Made by a program: the position numbers and the translations under genes. From Flavobacterium psychrophilum (GTDB taxonomy: Bacteria; Bacteroidota; Bacteroidia; Flavobacteriales; Flavobacteriaceae), in contig CAMAQD010000031.1 in assembly GCA_945860385.1 (NCBI GenBank), positions 1 through 30,335 on the forward strand: DNA of 30,335 nt. Direction: 5' to 3'. Positions 1-8,413 of this stretch are shown piece after piece. The notes beneath the pieces are model-generated. The model made no database searches. It saw nothing but the letters and a program-made list of their open reading frames with translations, and was not told the DNA's origin. The first letter of the stretch is position 1. Each line of letters opens with the position of its first letter.

Positions 1-572
1 TCGGTCATTGAAGAAAGTTGAACATCATTAGAGTCATAAAACATAATAAAATTGTTCAATCCTAAGTGTCCAGCAATACGACCAACTCCTTGAGAGATTT
101 CTTCTTGAACACCGCCATCAGTGATGAAACCATATATTTTATGTTCAAAAAGACCGGTAAATCTAGCATCTAAAAATTTGGCAGCTATTGCAGCTCCAAC
201 TCCCATTGCGTGTCCTTGTCCCAGTGGTCCTGAGGTATTTTCTATTCCTCTCAACACATCAACTTCAGGGTGTCCCGGAGTAATAGAACCCCATTGTCTG
301 AAATTTTGCAAATCTTCTTTTGAATAATTTCCTAACAAATTATATTGTGCATACATCAAAGCCGATAAATGTCCCGCATCCATAAAGAAACGATCTCTGA
401 AAGGCCAATCCATTTCGGTTGGATCAAAATGTAAATATTCTGAGTATAAAATGTGTAAAAAATCTGCGCCTCCCATTGCGCCTCCAGGATGACCTGAATT
501 TGCCTTTTCTACCATGGATATGGCTAATGCTCTAATGTTGTCAGCGGCTAAATTGTCAATTTTGTTGTTCAT
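1..572 (-). CDS. tkt: Transketolase, N-terminal part (3' end outside window)
   Basis: Transketolase moves two-carbon units between pentose phosphates with thiamine diphosphate and Mg2+; here it would carry xylulose 5-phosphate from arabinose into the pentose phosphate pathway. Reading down from the ATG at 572-570 gives MNNKIDNLAADNIRALAISM, then KANSGHPGGAMGGADF, the classic transketolase N-terminal motif. Further on come GHPEVD, TSGPLGQGHAMGVGAA, FITDGGVQEEISQG and FYDSNDVQLSSMTD, which match the ThDP and metal binding region. About 190 codons are inside the window and the frame stays open to base 1. I cannot tell whether the gene is full length (usually about 660-690 residues) or a separate N-terminal subunit. 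It has its own promoter with an arabinose-type operator and diverges from the GH97 gene, which argues for a dedicated, arabinose-induced copy. Confidence 0.95.
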   Translation of the reverse strand, partial: MNNKIDNLAADNIRALAISMVEKANSGHPGGAMGGADFLHILYSEYLHFDPTEMDWPFRDRFFMDAGHLSALMYAQYNLLGNYSKEDLQNFRQWGSITPGHPEVDVLRGIENTSGPLGQGHAMGVGAAIAAKFLDARFTGLFEHKIYGFITDGGVQEEISQGVGRIAGHLGLNNFIMFYDSNDVQLSSMT

Positions 573-669
573 GTTTTTAATTATAAATTTGATATATTGT
601 GGTAAAATTTATTCTTTGATTTTAATCCAAATAACTGTTAATAAGAACCTAAGAGTAAAATAATAAAAT

Positions 670-688
670 AAGTGTAAAAAACACATTT
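670..688. promoter_or_regulatory. Arabinose-type operator at transketolase promoter
   Basis: The 19-bp near-palindrome AAGTGT-N7-ACATTT has one arm mismatch against the consensus AAGTGT-N7-ACACTT shared by six promoters here. Read from the minus strand it starts one base after the -7 box, so it would cover the transcription start. It is inferred to bind the Nudix-type regulator at 23434-24123. Confidence 0.65.
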
Positions 689-689
689 A

Positions 690-722
690 CAAATGTAATT
701 AAAAAAATATTATAAAAACAAA
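690..722 (-). promoter_or_regulatory. Transketolase promoter, Bacteroidota type
   Basis: On the minus strand TTTG (722-719) and TACATTTG (697-690) are 21 bases apart. They match the Bacteroidota -33 and -7 (TAnnTTTG) elements. The arabinose-type operator begins one base after the -7 box. The start codon is at 572, so the leader would be about 110 bases. Predicted from motif match only. Confidence 0.65.
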
Positions 723-771
723 TAAATTTTACTTAACCATTTAGGAGCATCAAAACAATAATTAATTTTTG

Positions 772-779
772 TATGTTTG
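772..779 (+). promoter_or_regulatory. -7 element of GH97 promoter
   Basis: TATGTTTG is a perfect TAnnTTTG box. No TTG is seen at the usual distance upstream, so the -33 element is weak. The operator starts one base downstream. Transcription would begin only about 20 bases before the start codon. Confidence 0.6.
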
Positions 780-780
780 T

Positions 781-799
781 AAGTGTAATTTAAACACTT
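781..799. promoter_or_regulatory. Arabinose-type operator at GH97 promoter
   Basis: AAGTGT-aatttaa-ACACTT is a perfect 6-bp inverted repeat with a 7-base spacer, one of the best copies of the motif in the window. It lies between the -7 box and the start codon at 804, so a bound protein would block transcription initiation or very early elongation. Confidence 0.7.
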
Positions 800-803
800 T
801 ATT

Positions 804-2723
804 ATGAAAAAAATTATTTTAGTGCTACTAATGGCACTTATGTTAACTTCATTTGTTTATAAAAAAACAGATTATTCATTCGTTAACGCTGACAAAACAA
901 TCAAAATAACATTCGCATTAAACCAAAATAAAACGCCAGTTTATAAAATTTTTTATAACGACAAATTGGTAATCAAAACTTCCGAACTAGGAATCTTAAG
1001 AGAAGATGCTAATTTCTATACCGATTTAAAAATCGTAAAAGTTTCTGAAGCCAAATCGATTCAATCTAATTATTCAATGTTTCAAGGGAAACGAAAAAAC
1101 ATTTCCTATGCTGCAAATCAATATACTGTTCAATTACAAAACAAAGAAGGCAAGTCAATTGATATCATTTTTCAAATTTCCAATGATGGAATTGCATTAA
1201 GATACCATTTCCCAGAAACTTCAAAAGATATCAAAAAAATTATAGAAGAAAAAACAACTTATAATTTTGACACTGCTACAAAAGCTTGGTTACAACCTAT
1301 GTCAAAAGCCAAAACAGGTTGGAGCGAAACTAATCCCTCTTACGAGGAGCATTATGCTATGGGAGTGCCTGTAAACACAAAACCAGCCATTGGAGAAGGT
1401 TGGGTATATCCTGCCCTATTCCAATCGAATGATACTTGGTTATTAATTTCAGAATCAGGATTACAAAATAATTATTGCGGAAGTAGATTAGTTTACAACG
1501 AAACTTCAAAAGCAATGCAGGTGACTTTTCCTCAAAAGGAAGAGGTTTTTCCAAACGGAGCTTTGAATCCTGAATCGCAATTGCCTTGGTACACACCTTG
1601 GCGAATCATTGCTATTGGTTCTTTGAATACTATTACGGAAAGTACATTAGGAACCGATTTAGCGGATCCAGCTATTCCTATCGACACGTCTTTTATTAAA
1701 AGTGGATTGGCATCTTGGAGTTGGGTTTTGCTTAAGGATGAATCAGTAAATTATGAAACCACTTTGAAATTTATCGATTATGCTTCTCAAATGAATTGGC
1801 CGTATTGCTTAATTGATGCCGATTGGAATAAAAGAATTGGCGATGAAAAAATGAAAGATTTAGCCACATATGCCAAAAGCAAAAATGTAAAATTATTAGT
1901 TTGGTACAATTCATCTGGAGCTTGGAACAGCACTGTTTATGAACCAAAAAGCAAATTATTAACTGCTGACGGTAGAAATAGAGAGTTCACCAAACTCAAC
2001 GAGATGGGAATCGCAGGTATAAAAGTGGACTTTTTTGGAGGCGACGGACAATCGATGATTGGGTATTATCACGCTATTTTAAAAGATGCAGCAGCACACA
2101 AATTATTAATTAATTTTCATGGAGCCACTTTGCCAAGAGGTTGGCAACGTACCTATCCAAATTTACTGACAACCGAAGCAATCAAAGGAGAAGAATTTAT
2201 CACGTTTACCCAAGAAGTTGCTGATTTACAACCGAGTCATTGCACCTTGATTCCTTTTGCACGGAACGTTTTTGATCCAATGGATTTCACGCCAATGGTC
2301 TTGGATTCGATTCCCAATATTAAAAGAAAAACTACTCCAGCATTCGAATTAGCATTACCTGTTTTGTTCTTGTCCGGCATTCAACACATTGCCGAAACAC
2401 CTGATGGAATGGCAAAACAACCACAATATGTAGTCGATTATTTAAAAGACATTCCAACGAATTGGGATGATTCCAAATTCATCGAAGGTTTCCCTGGAAA
2501 GTATGTGGTTATGGCTCGAAAAAAAGACAATGTTTGGTTTATAGTTGGCACCAATGGAGAAAATACCGCTAAAGAAATCGAAATTGATTTGTCGTTTGTA
2601 ACTAATAATTCAGGTTTTATCATTTTAGAAAATGAAAATGGATTCAAAAATGAGGTTGTTTCAAAAGGAAATAAACTTAAAGTCAAAATGAAGCCTTTCG
2701 GAGGTTTTGTTATTAAAATATAA
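804..2723 (+). CDS. GH97 family glycosidase (alpha-galactosidase or beta-L-arabinopyranosidase candidate)
   Basis: This 639-residue exported protein has GH97 architecture: an N-terminal beta-sandwich (about 25-280), a catalytic barrel (about 290-560) and a C-terminal beta domain. An N-terminal hydrophobic stretch (about 1-18) followed by no lipobox cysteine suggests a periplasmic enzyme. Family marks include LADPAIPIDTSFIKSGLASW and GIAGIKVDFFGGDG. Asp409 in KVDFF sits where retaining GH97 members such as B. thetaiotaomicron BT1871 have their nucleophile, and Glu464 is at the right spacing for the acid/base. The inverting alpha-glucosidases (SusB type) lack this Asp. Retaining GH97s cleave alpha-D-galactosides or beta-L-arabinopyranosides, which have the same ring configuration. 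The arabinose-type operator and neighbours favour an arabinose-side role; that is inference. A terminator follows at 2753-2784. Confidence 0.88.
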   Translation: MKKIILVLLMALMLTSFVYKKTDYSFVNADKTIKITFALNQNKTPVYKIFYNDKLVIKTSELGILREDANFYTDLKIVKVSEAKSIQSNYSMFQGKRKNISYAANQYTVQLQNKEGKSIDIIFQISNDGIALRYHFPETSKDIKKIIEEKTTYNFDTATKAWLQPMSKAKTGWSETNPSYEEHYAMGVPVNTKPAIGEGWVYPALFQSNDTWLLISESGLQNNYCGSRLVYNETSKAMQVTFPQKEEVFPNGALNPESQLPWYTPWRIIAIGSLNTITESTLGTDLADPAIPIDTSFIKSGLASWSWVLLKDESVNYETTLKFIDYASQMNWPYCLIDADWNKRIGDEKMKDLATYAKSKNVKLLVWYNSSGAWNSTVYEPKSKLLTADGRNREFTKLNEMGIAGIKVDFFGGDGQSMIGYYHAILKDAAAHKLLINFHGATLPRGWQRTYPNLLTTEAIKGEEFITFTQEVADLQPSHCTLIPFARNVFDPMDFTPMVLDSIPNIKRKTTPAFELALPVLFLSGIQHIAETPDGMAKQPQYVVDYLKDIPTNWDDSKFIEGFPGKYVVMARKKDNVWFIVGTNGENTAKEIEIDLSFVTNNSGFIILENENGFKNEVVSKGNKLKVKMKPFGGFVIKI

Positions 2724-2752
2724 GGATTTAAAGAGGATTCAATTTATTATAA

Positions 2753-2784
2753 AAACCCTCGAAAACATTATTTTTCGAGGGTTT
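2753..2784 (+). terminator. Rho-independent terminator after GH97
   Basis: A 13-bp perfect stem, AAACCCTCGAAAA / TTTTCGAGGGTTT (2753-2765 and 2772-2784), with a 6-base loop lies 30 bases after the GH97 stop codon. A short T-rich stretch follows the stem. Confidence 0.8.
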
Positions 2785-2937
2785 CTTATGTTATTGCATA
2801 ACTATTTTGGCTAAGCCAATTCAATATTTAAACCTAAATTCAGTTGCCTAAAGGTAATTGAAACAACACTATTACATCAAATTTAAAATCGAATTGAGTT
2901 AAACATCGATTAACAAATTATAAAAAAAGAAATAAAA
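2785..2937. other. Intergenic spacer between convergent units
   Basis: This is AT-rich sequence between the two terminators of the convergent GH97 and araBAD transcription units. I see no open frame, operator motif or strong repeat in it. Confidence 0.6.
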
Positions 2938-2965
2938 AACCCTGAAAAATTGACTTTTCAGGGTT
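2938..2965 (-). terminator. Rho-independent terminator of the araBAD operon
   Basis: An 11-bp stem, AACCCTGAAAA / TTTTCAGGGTT (2938-2948 and 2955-2965), is followed on the minus strand by the T-rich run TTTTTTATTT. It lies about 85 bases past the stop codon of the aldose epimerase gene, the last gene of the minus-strand operon. Confidence 0.8.
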
Positions 2966-3049
2966 CATAACTACTAATCTAATTTAAAAAACCAAACCAT
3001 TTTTAAATTATATCGAGCCTAAACAAAAATTATGCTTAGTGTTTTTTTA

Positions 3050-4231
3050 TTATTTCACAGAGAATTTAAAAGTTGTTTTTGTTTTATAATTCTCTCCCGG
3101 ATTTAATACCGTTGTAGGGAAATCTTTTTGATTTGGTGAATCTGGATAGTGCTGCGTTTCAAGACACAAGCCCGTTCTGTGGGCATAAGTTCCACCGTTT
3201 CTCATTGGCAAAGTTCCGTCCAAAAAGTTTCCTGTATAAAGTTGGATTCCCGGTTGATCAGAATACACTTCAAGTAATCTTCCACTTGGAGCATTATAGG
3301 CAGAAGCCACAAATCGATAGCCTTTGTCCTGATTGTTTAAAACCCAGCAATGGTCGTATCCTAATCCTTTTTTCAATTGATCATCTTTAACATTAATGTC
3401 TTTTTCAATCACTTTTGGTTTTCTAAAATCAAATGGAGTATTGGCAACATCTGTCAATTTTCCTGTTGGAATTAAATCAGCATCCACAGGAACTAATTTA
3501 TCGGCATCAATAGTGATTTCGTCTTTCAAAATGGTTTTGGTAAAATCAGCTGATAAGTTAAAATACGAATGTTGCGTCAAGTTTACAATCGTTTTCTTAT
3601 CAGTAGTTGCTTCATAAAGCACGTCTAAAGAGTTGTCATTATTCAAAGTGTATGTCACAAAAACAGTTAAGTTTCCTGGATACCCTTCTTCCAAATCTTT
3701 ACTGACATACTTCAATTTTAAAGTAGCATTCTCTCCACCTTTGGCTTCTTCAGCAGTCCAAATTACTCTATGGAAACCTTCCGGCCCACCATGTAAAGCA
3801 TTTTTGCCATTGTTAGTTGCCAATTGATATTCTTTACCGTCCAAAGTAAATTTCCCTTTTGCAATTCGGTTTCCGTATCTTCCGATCAGGGCTCCAAAAT
3901 AAGGATTGTCTTTGGTATATTGTTCTAAATTGTTAAAACCAACAACCACTTCCTCAGAAACGCCAGCTTTGTTAGGCACTTTCAATGAAGTAATAATTCC
4001 ACCATAAGTCATGATATTTACTTCCATTCCTTTTTGGTTTTTCAATGTATAAATAGCTACTTTTTGACCCGTAGGAGTTGTTCCGTATTCTTTTTTTTCT
4101 ATAGACACGCTATCCATTTTTTGAGTTGTATTTTCTTGTTTTTCTTCTTTTTTAGTATCCTTACAATGTATTGTAAGAAAAGCTAAACTCATTATGGAAA
4201 ATCCATAAATGCAACGTTTTAATACATTCAT
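3050..4231 (-). CDS. galM: Aldose 1-epimerase (galactose mutarotase type), probable lipoprotein
   Basis: It interconverts alpha and beta anomers of aldoses such as galactose and L-arabinose, which share ring stereochemistry at the relevant carbons. The 393-residue protein carries the family catalytic residues: NALHGG (His147), TQHSYFNL (His221), YDHCW (Asp293) and LETQHYPD (Glu358), matching His96, His170, Asp243 and Glu304 of the Lactococcus enzyme. The first 23 residues look like a signal peptide ending in a cysteine (LTIHC) followed by a charged linker, so a lipoprotein is likely, although His before the Cys is unusual. It is the last gene of the araB-araD-araA operon, 93 bases after araA, with a hairpin in the gap. 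An exported mutarotase would speed anomer supply to an anomer-selective transporter. Confidence 0.92.
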   Translation of the reverse strand: MNVLKRCIYGFSIMSLAFLTIHCKDTKKEEKQENTTQKMDSVSIEKKEYGTTPTGQKVAIYTLKNQKGMEVNIMTYGGIITSLKVPNKAGVSEEVVVGFNNLEQYTKDNPYFGALIGRYGNRIAKGKFTLDGKEYQLATNNGKNALHGGPEGFHRVIWTAEEAKGGENATLKLKYVSKDLEEGYPGNLTVFVTYTLNNDNSLDVLYEATTDKKTIVNLTQHSYFNLSADFTKTILKDEITIDADKLVPVDADLIPTGKLTDVANTPFDFRKPKVIEKDINVKDDQLKKGLGYDHCWVLNNQDKGYRFVASAYNAPSGRLLEVYSDQPGIQLYTGNFLDGTLPMRNGGTYAHRTGLCLETQHYPDSPNQKDFPTTVLNPGENYKTKTTFKFSVK

Positions 4232-4270
4232 AATTTGTGGTTTTTTAGTTAACTATTAATAATTCGAAAA

Positions 4271-4308
4271 TTTGAAAGTCAAAAAACACATTGTTTTAGA
4301 CTTTCAAA
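4271..4308 (-). repeat. Intra-operon hairpin between araA and the mutarotase
   Basis: The perfect 10-bp inverted repeat TTTGAAAGTC / GACTTTCAAA (4271-4280 and 4299-4308) has inner AAAA/TTTT pairing. On the minus strand it is followed by TTTTCG, a poor T-tract, so it may be a partial terminator or an mRNA-stabilising hairpin that lowers mutarotase expression relative to araA. Confidence 0.55.
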
Positions 4309-4324
4309 CTTTCTATTTTTTTAA

Positions 4325-5833
4325 TTACAGACCGTGTTGAAAAATGTGAAAATACGCTTCATTGGCATTCAAAGTATCTTTGAAGTTACGAATAGTGGTT
4401 TGATTATCAATTACAACCAATTCGATACCAGCAATATCAGCAAAATCTTCCATAAATTCGGTAGTTACAGCTTGGCTATAAACCGTGTGATGCGCTCCAC
4501 CCGCAAGAATCCAAGCAGTCGCTGCAACATCAAGGTTTGGTTTACAATCCCACAACACGCGTGCTACTGGTAATTTTGGTAATTCTGCCATTGGTTTTAC
4601 AGCAACAACTTCGTTTACGATCAAACGGAAACGAGTTCCCATATCGACTAAAGATACGTTGATTGCTTCGCCAGCAGGAGAATTAAACACCAAACGAGCT
4701 GGGTCTTCTTTACCTCCAATTCCTAATGGATGCACTTCGCAAGCTGGTTTTCCATCAGCGATAGACGGACAAATTTCAAGCATGTGTGAACCCAAAACAT
4801 ACGATTTTTGAGGTGTAAAGTGATAGGTATAATCTTCCATAAAAGAAGTTCCCCCTTCTAGTCCTACATTCATTACTTTCAAAGCACGAACCATTGCTGC
4901 GGTTTTCCAGTCGCCTTCGCCACCAAAACCATAACCATCGGCCATTAAACGTTGAGTTGCAATTCCTGGTAATTGTTTCCAAGCTCCAAGATTTTCGAAA
5001 GTATCAGTAAAAGCTCCAAATCCACCTTCTTCAAGGAAAGCTCTTAATCCTAATTCAATTTTTGCAGCGTCGGCTAACGAATGTCTTTTGGATCCACCTT
5101 CTTTTAAATCGTCGGTTAAGCTATATGAAGCTTCGTAAACTGCCAATAAATCGTTCAATTGTTGGTCGGTAACTTTATCGATATGTTTGGTAACATCCGA
5201 AGAATCATAACCATTTACTGAAACTCCAAAACGAATTTGGGCTTCTACTTTATCGCCTTCAGTAACTGCTACTTCACGCATATTGTCACCAATACGAGCT
5301 ACTTTAAGGTTTTGCAATTCATTCCAACCTAAAGCTACTCTGGTCCAGTTTCCTAATTTGGTTTGAACACGTTCGTCTTCCCAATGTCCTACAATTACTT
5401 TGCGTTTTTTACGCATTCTTGACATGATGAATCCAAACTCTCTGTCTCCGTGAGCCGATTGATTTAAGTTCATAAAGTCCATATCCATAGTGCTCCAAGG
5501 AATTTCAGCATTAAATTGTGTGTGCAAATGACACAATGGTTTTTTCAAGATGCTCAATCCACCAATCCACATTTTAGCTGGCGAAAAAGTGTGCATCCAA
5601 GCTACAATACCAATACAGTTTTTGTTGGAATTGGCTTCCAAACATACATTTAGGATTTGAGCTGGCGATTTAACCACATCTTTGTAAACCAATTTTACTG
5701 GTATTTTAGAAGACGCATCCAATCCTTTTGCAATTATTTGCGAATGTTCAGCAACTTTTCTTAGTGTTTCTTCACCGTATAACTCTTGGCTTCCTACTAC
5801 AAACCAAATTTCTTTTTGGGCAATATCTATCAT
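4325..5833 (-). CDS. araA: L-arabinose isomerase
   Basis: This cytoplasmic Mn2+-dependent enzyme converts L-arabinose to L-ribulose, the first step of the pathway. At 502 residues it has the usual family length and the active-site residues of the E. coli enzyme at almost the same numbers: Glu306 (GGEGDW), Glu333 (FMEDYTYHF), His350 (GSHMLE) and His448/His449 (GGAHH, for His450). The N-terminus [16 protein letters not shown] is typical. It starts 61 bases after araD, without a good ribosome binding site, as is normal in Bacteroidota. It is the third gene in the operon araB-araD-araA-mutarotase. Confidence 0.98.
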   Translation of the reverse strand: MIDIAQKEIWFVVGSQELYGEETLRKVAEHSQIIAKGLDASSKIPVKLVYKDVVKSPAQILNVCLEANSNKNCIGIVAWMHTFSPAKMWIGGLSILKKPLCHLHTQFNAEIPWSTMDMDFMNLNQSAHGDREFGFIMSRMRKKRKVIVGHWEDERVQTKLGNWTRVALGWNELQNLKVARIGDNMREVAVTEGDKVEAQIRFGVSVNGYDSSDVTKHIDKVTDQQLNDLLAVYEASYSLTDDLKEGGSKRHSLADAAKIELGLRAFLEEGGFGAFTDTFENLGAWKQLPGIATQRLMADGYGFGGEGDWKTAAMVRALKVMNVGLEGGTSFMEDYTYHFTPQKSYVLGSHMLEICPSIADGKPACEVHPLGIGGKEDPARLVFNSPAGEAINVSLVDMGTRFRLIVNEVVAVKPMAELPKLPVARVLWDCKPNLDVAATAWILAGGAHHTVYSQAVTTEFMEDFADIAGIELVVIDNQTTIRNFKDTLNANEAYFHIFQHGL

Positions 5834-5894
5834 TATATTTTTTTTAATTATTTAACTTTTTAATCGTTTATTTATGCAATCTGTATTCTAAAAT

Positions 5895-6596
5895 TTACTG
5901 ACCGTAATACGAATCTTTTCCGTGTTTGCGTTCGTAATGTTTTTTTATTAGAGAATCTTTCAATCTTGGGGCATTTGGATTTATCAGCAAAGTCAAATGA
6001 GCCATTTCAGCGACTACTTCCAAAACTTTGCTATTATAAACCGCTTTTGCTGCGTTTTTCCCCCAAGTAAATGGTCCGTGATTTCCAATAAGAACCATTT
6101 CTACTTCTTCGTAGGAAAGATTTTTTTCTTTGAAACAATCTAGGATTTGAATTCCGGTATTGTGTTCATAATTTCCTTCGATAAGTGCATCACTCATTGG
6201 AGCAGCACAAGGAATATCAGCCGTTAAATGATCCGCGTGAGTAGTTCCAAAAATTGGAATATCAAGTTGCGATTGCGCCCAAGCCACAGAATAAGTAGCG
6301 TGAGTGTGAGCCACTCCACCAATGTTTGGCCAATTTTTGTATAAAAAAGCGTGCGTTTTCGTGTCTGATGAAGGTCGTTTTGTTCCTTCAATAATGTTGT
6401 TGTCAAAATCCACAATAACAATATCTTCGGGTTTCAGATCTTCATAGGGAACACCGCTTGGTTTGATAGCAAAAACACTATTTTCTCTATCCACGGCACT
6501 TACATTTCCAAAAGTGTACACCACTAATTTCAAGGCATTCAGTTCCATATTGGCCTCGTAGCATTCTTGTTTTAAAGCTGCATATTTTGAACTCAT
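5895..6596 (-). CDS. araD: L-ribulose-5-phosphate 4-epimerase
   Basis: This class II aldolase-family zinc enzyme converts L-ribulose 5-phosphate to D-xylulose 5-phosphate, the link to the pentose phosphate pathway. The 233-residue protein keeps Asp78 and the zinc ligands His97 and His99 (GVAHTHATYS) and His173 (GNHGPFTWG). These correspond to Asp76, His95, His97 and His171 of E. coli AraD with a constant shift of two. The motifs TFGNVSAVDR and IKPSGVPYEDL are also present. It begins 10 bases after araB and belongs to the same transcript. Confidence 0.98.
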   Translation of the reverse strand: MSSKYAALKQECYEANMELNALKLVVYTFGNVSAVDRENSVFAIKPSGVPYEDLKPEDIVIVDFDNNIIEGTKRPSSDTKTHAFLYKNWPNIGGVAHTHATYSVAWAQSQLDIPIFGTTHADHLTADIPCAAPMSDALIEGNYEHNTGIQILDCFKEKNLSYEEVEMVLIGNHGPFTWGKNAAKAVYNSKVLEVVAEMAHLTLLINPNAPRLKDSLIKKHYERKHGKDSYYGQ

Positions 6597-6606
6597 TCGA
6601 GATTTT

Positions 6607-8274
6607 TTATTTAGTTATACTTTCAATAAATTGAGCTAAATCAGAATAGGAATCCATCAATTCCTGATACGCTTCTATTTTATCTGATTCTGGGAAATAT
6701 TCGCTTTCGAAATCGCTTCCCATTTTTTTGCTGGCTTCAATCACGTTTGGATAAATTCCAGCTGCAACGGCTGCATAAATCGCTGCTCCCAAGGCTGGTG
6801 CTTGATCTGAAGCTGCAACTTTGATAGGTTTGTTCAAAACATTCGCTAAAGTTTGCATAATAAATGGTGATTTTCTGGCCACGCCTCCAATACCAATTAC
6901 GCTATCAATACGAACGCCTTCTTCTTCAAATCTGTCCACTATTTTTTTAGAACCAAAACAAATGGAATTGATTAAAGCTTTGAAGAGATGCGGTGCTTTT
7001 GTTCCTAAAGAAATATTCGAAATTGCACTTTTCAATCCTTGATGAGCATCTGGTGTTCGTCGCCCATTTACCCAATCCAATGCAGTAGGAATACTTTCTG
7101 ATAGCGGAATAGCTTCTGCTTGTTGCGTTAAAGTTTTAATGAAATTAGATTTTATCTCTGCTTTTAATTGTACTTTTTGTTCTGCCGATAAAAGATTGGA
7201 AGTGTAAACCAAATTATCTAATGGCCAAGATAAAGTATCTTGGAACCAAGCCAAAACATCGCCAAAAGCAGATTGTCCTGCTTCTAATCCGATATAACCT
7301 GGAATCACAGAACCATCAACTTGTCCGCAAATTCCTTTTACGGTTTTTGTTCCAACTGCTTCGTTTGAAGCCACAATAATATCGCAAGTAGAAGTTCCCA
7401 TAACGCGAACCAAAGCGTACTCGTCGATTTTGGCTCCAACGGCTCCAGAATGTGCGTCAAAAGTTCCAACGGCAATTATGGTATCTGTTGAAAGTCCTAA
7501 TCGGGTTGCCCATTCTTGGTTTAATGTTCCAGCAACAAGATCTGAAGTATAAGTTTCATCGTATAAGTTTCCGCGAAGTGTTGCCAAATAGGGATCTAAT
7601 TTTCCTAAAAATTCTACCGGAGGTAAACCGTTCCAGTCTTCGTGCCACATCGCTTTGTGTCCTGCAGCGCAACGACTTCTTTTGAATGATTTTAAATCTT
7701 TGTCGTCAATCAATAAATACGTCATCAAATCGCAATGTTCCATCCAAGTGTGGGCTGCGTTTTTAACAGCTTCGTCTTCACGAGCTACGTGTAAAATTTT
7801 TGCCCAAAACCATTCAGATGAATAAATTCCACCCTCGTATTTGGTGAAATTTTCTCCACCCCAATTGGCGGCCAATTCATTGATTTCGTTGGCCTCTTTT
7901 ATAGCAGTATGATCTTTCCACAATACCATCATCGCATTTGGATTGTTTTCATAACCTTTTGTCAAAGCCAATGGAGTTCCATCTTCGGTAACTGGAATTG
8001 GTGACGAACCCGTGGTGTCAATACAAATACTTTTGATTTGAGAAGGAGCAACTTTTCCCGCAGCAACTACTGCTTTTATAGTAGATTCCAAGCCTTCAAT
8101 ATGATCCAAAGGGTGTTGACGAAATTGATTTATTGAGGGATTACAATATTCTTTATTTGCCCATCTTTTGTAATGGCAAACATCGGAGGCCAACTCTTGA
8201 CCATTCTCTGTGTCGATTAAAACGGCACGAACAGAGTCTGAGCCGTAATCTAATCCTATAACATAATTTTTCAT
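6607..8274 (-). CDS. araB: Ribulokinase
   Basis: This FGGY-family sugar kinase phosphorylates L-ribulose with ATP to L-ribulose 5-phosphate. The 555-residue protein starts with the phosphate-binding signature GLDYGSDSVRAVLID and has CIDTTGSSPIPV, the TFDAHSGAVGA segment with Asp273 as likely catalytic base, RVMGTSTCD, and a C-terminal ATPase motif IGIGGVARKSPF. Length and motifs match AraB rather than xylulokinase (about 490-500) or glycerol kinase. It is the first gene of the operon. Its promoter and an arabinose-type operator lie within 70 bases upstream. Confidence 0.97.
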   Translation of the reverse strand: MKNYVIGLDYGSDSVRAVLIDTENGQELASDVCHYKRWANKEYCNPSINQFRQHPLDHIEGLESTIKAVVAAGKVAPSQIKSICIDTTGSSPIPVTEDGTPLALTKGYENNPNAMMVLWKDHTAIKEANEINELAANWGGENFTKYEGGIYSSEWFWAKILHVAREDEAVKNAAHTWMEHCDLMTYLLIDDKDLKSFKRSRCAAGHKAMWHEDWNGLPPVEFLGKLDPYLATLRGNLYDETYTSDLVAGTLNQEWATRLGLSTDTIIAVGTFDAHSGAVGAKIDEYALVRVMGTSTCDIIVASNEAVGTKTVKGICGQVDGSVIPGYIGLEAGQSAFGDVLAWFQDTLSWPLDNLVYTSNLLSAEQKVQLKAEIKSNFIKTLTQQAEAIPLSESIPTALDWVNGRRTPDAHQGLKSAISNISLGTKAPHLFKALINSICFGSKKIVDRFEEEGVRIDSVIGIGGVARKSPFIMQTLANVLNKPIKVAASDQAPALGAAIYAAVAAGIYPNVIEASKKMGSDFESEYFPESDKIEAYQELMDSYSDLAQFIESITK

Positions 8275-8298
8275 TCTAAAATCATTTTAATATGATTA

Positions 8299-8332
8299 CA
8301 AATATACTATATTTATTTTATAAGTGTACAAA
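8299..8332 (-). promoter_or_regulatory. araBAD operon promoter
   Basis: On the minus strand TATATTTG (8306-8299) is a perfect TAnnTTTG -7 box, with TTTG (8332-8329) 22 bases upstream as the -33 candidate. The predicted start is about 20 bases before the araB ATG at 8274. The -33 element lies inside the operator at 8322-8340. Confidence 0.65.
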
Positions 8333-8340
8333 AAACACTT
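8322..8340. promoter_or_regulatory. Arabinose-type operator upstream of araB
   Basis: AAGTGT-acaaaaa-ACACTT is a perfect 6-bp inverted repeat with the standard 7-base spacer. Unlike four other sites it covers the -33 region, not the transcription start. Binding here could exclude RNA polymerase or, less likely, help it. Confidence 0.7.
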
Positions 8341-8345
8341 AATTA

Positions 8346-8373
8346 AGTTTTACAACTTCATTTTTGTAAAACT
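8346..8373. repeat. AT-rich inverted repeat between the PUL operon and araBAD promoter
   Basis: AGTTTTACAA and TTGTAAAACT (8346-8355 and 8364-8373) are perfect 10-bp arms with an 8-base loop. It sits 40 bases past the stop of the last PUL gene. The stem is weak and no T-run follows on the minus strand, so a terminator role is only possible; it could also act as a regulatory site upstream of araB. Confidence 0.4.
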
Positions 8374-8413
8374 CCTAAAAACCAAATCGCATCAAATTAT
8401 TTGTACAAACAAA

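Noticed and set aside
687..698. Palindrome TTACA-AA-TGTAA in front of transketolase, repeated in opposite orientation in front of susC (22812-22823)
   Set aside because: It arises from the -7 box meeting the first operator half-site with the same one-base spacing, so it is not treated as a separate binding site.
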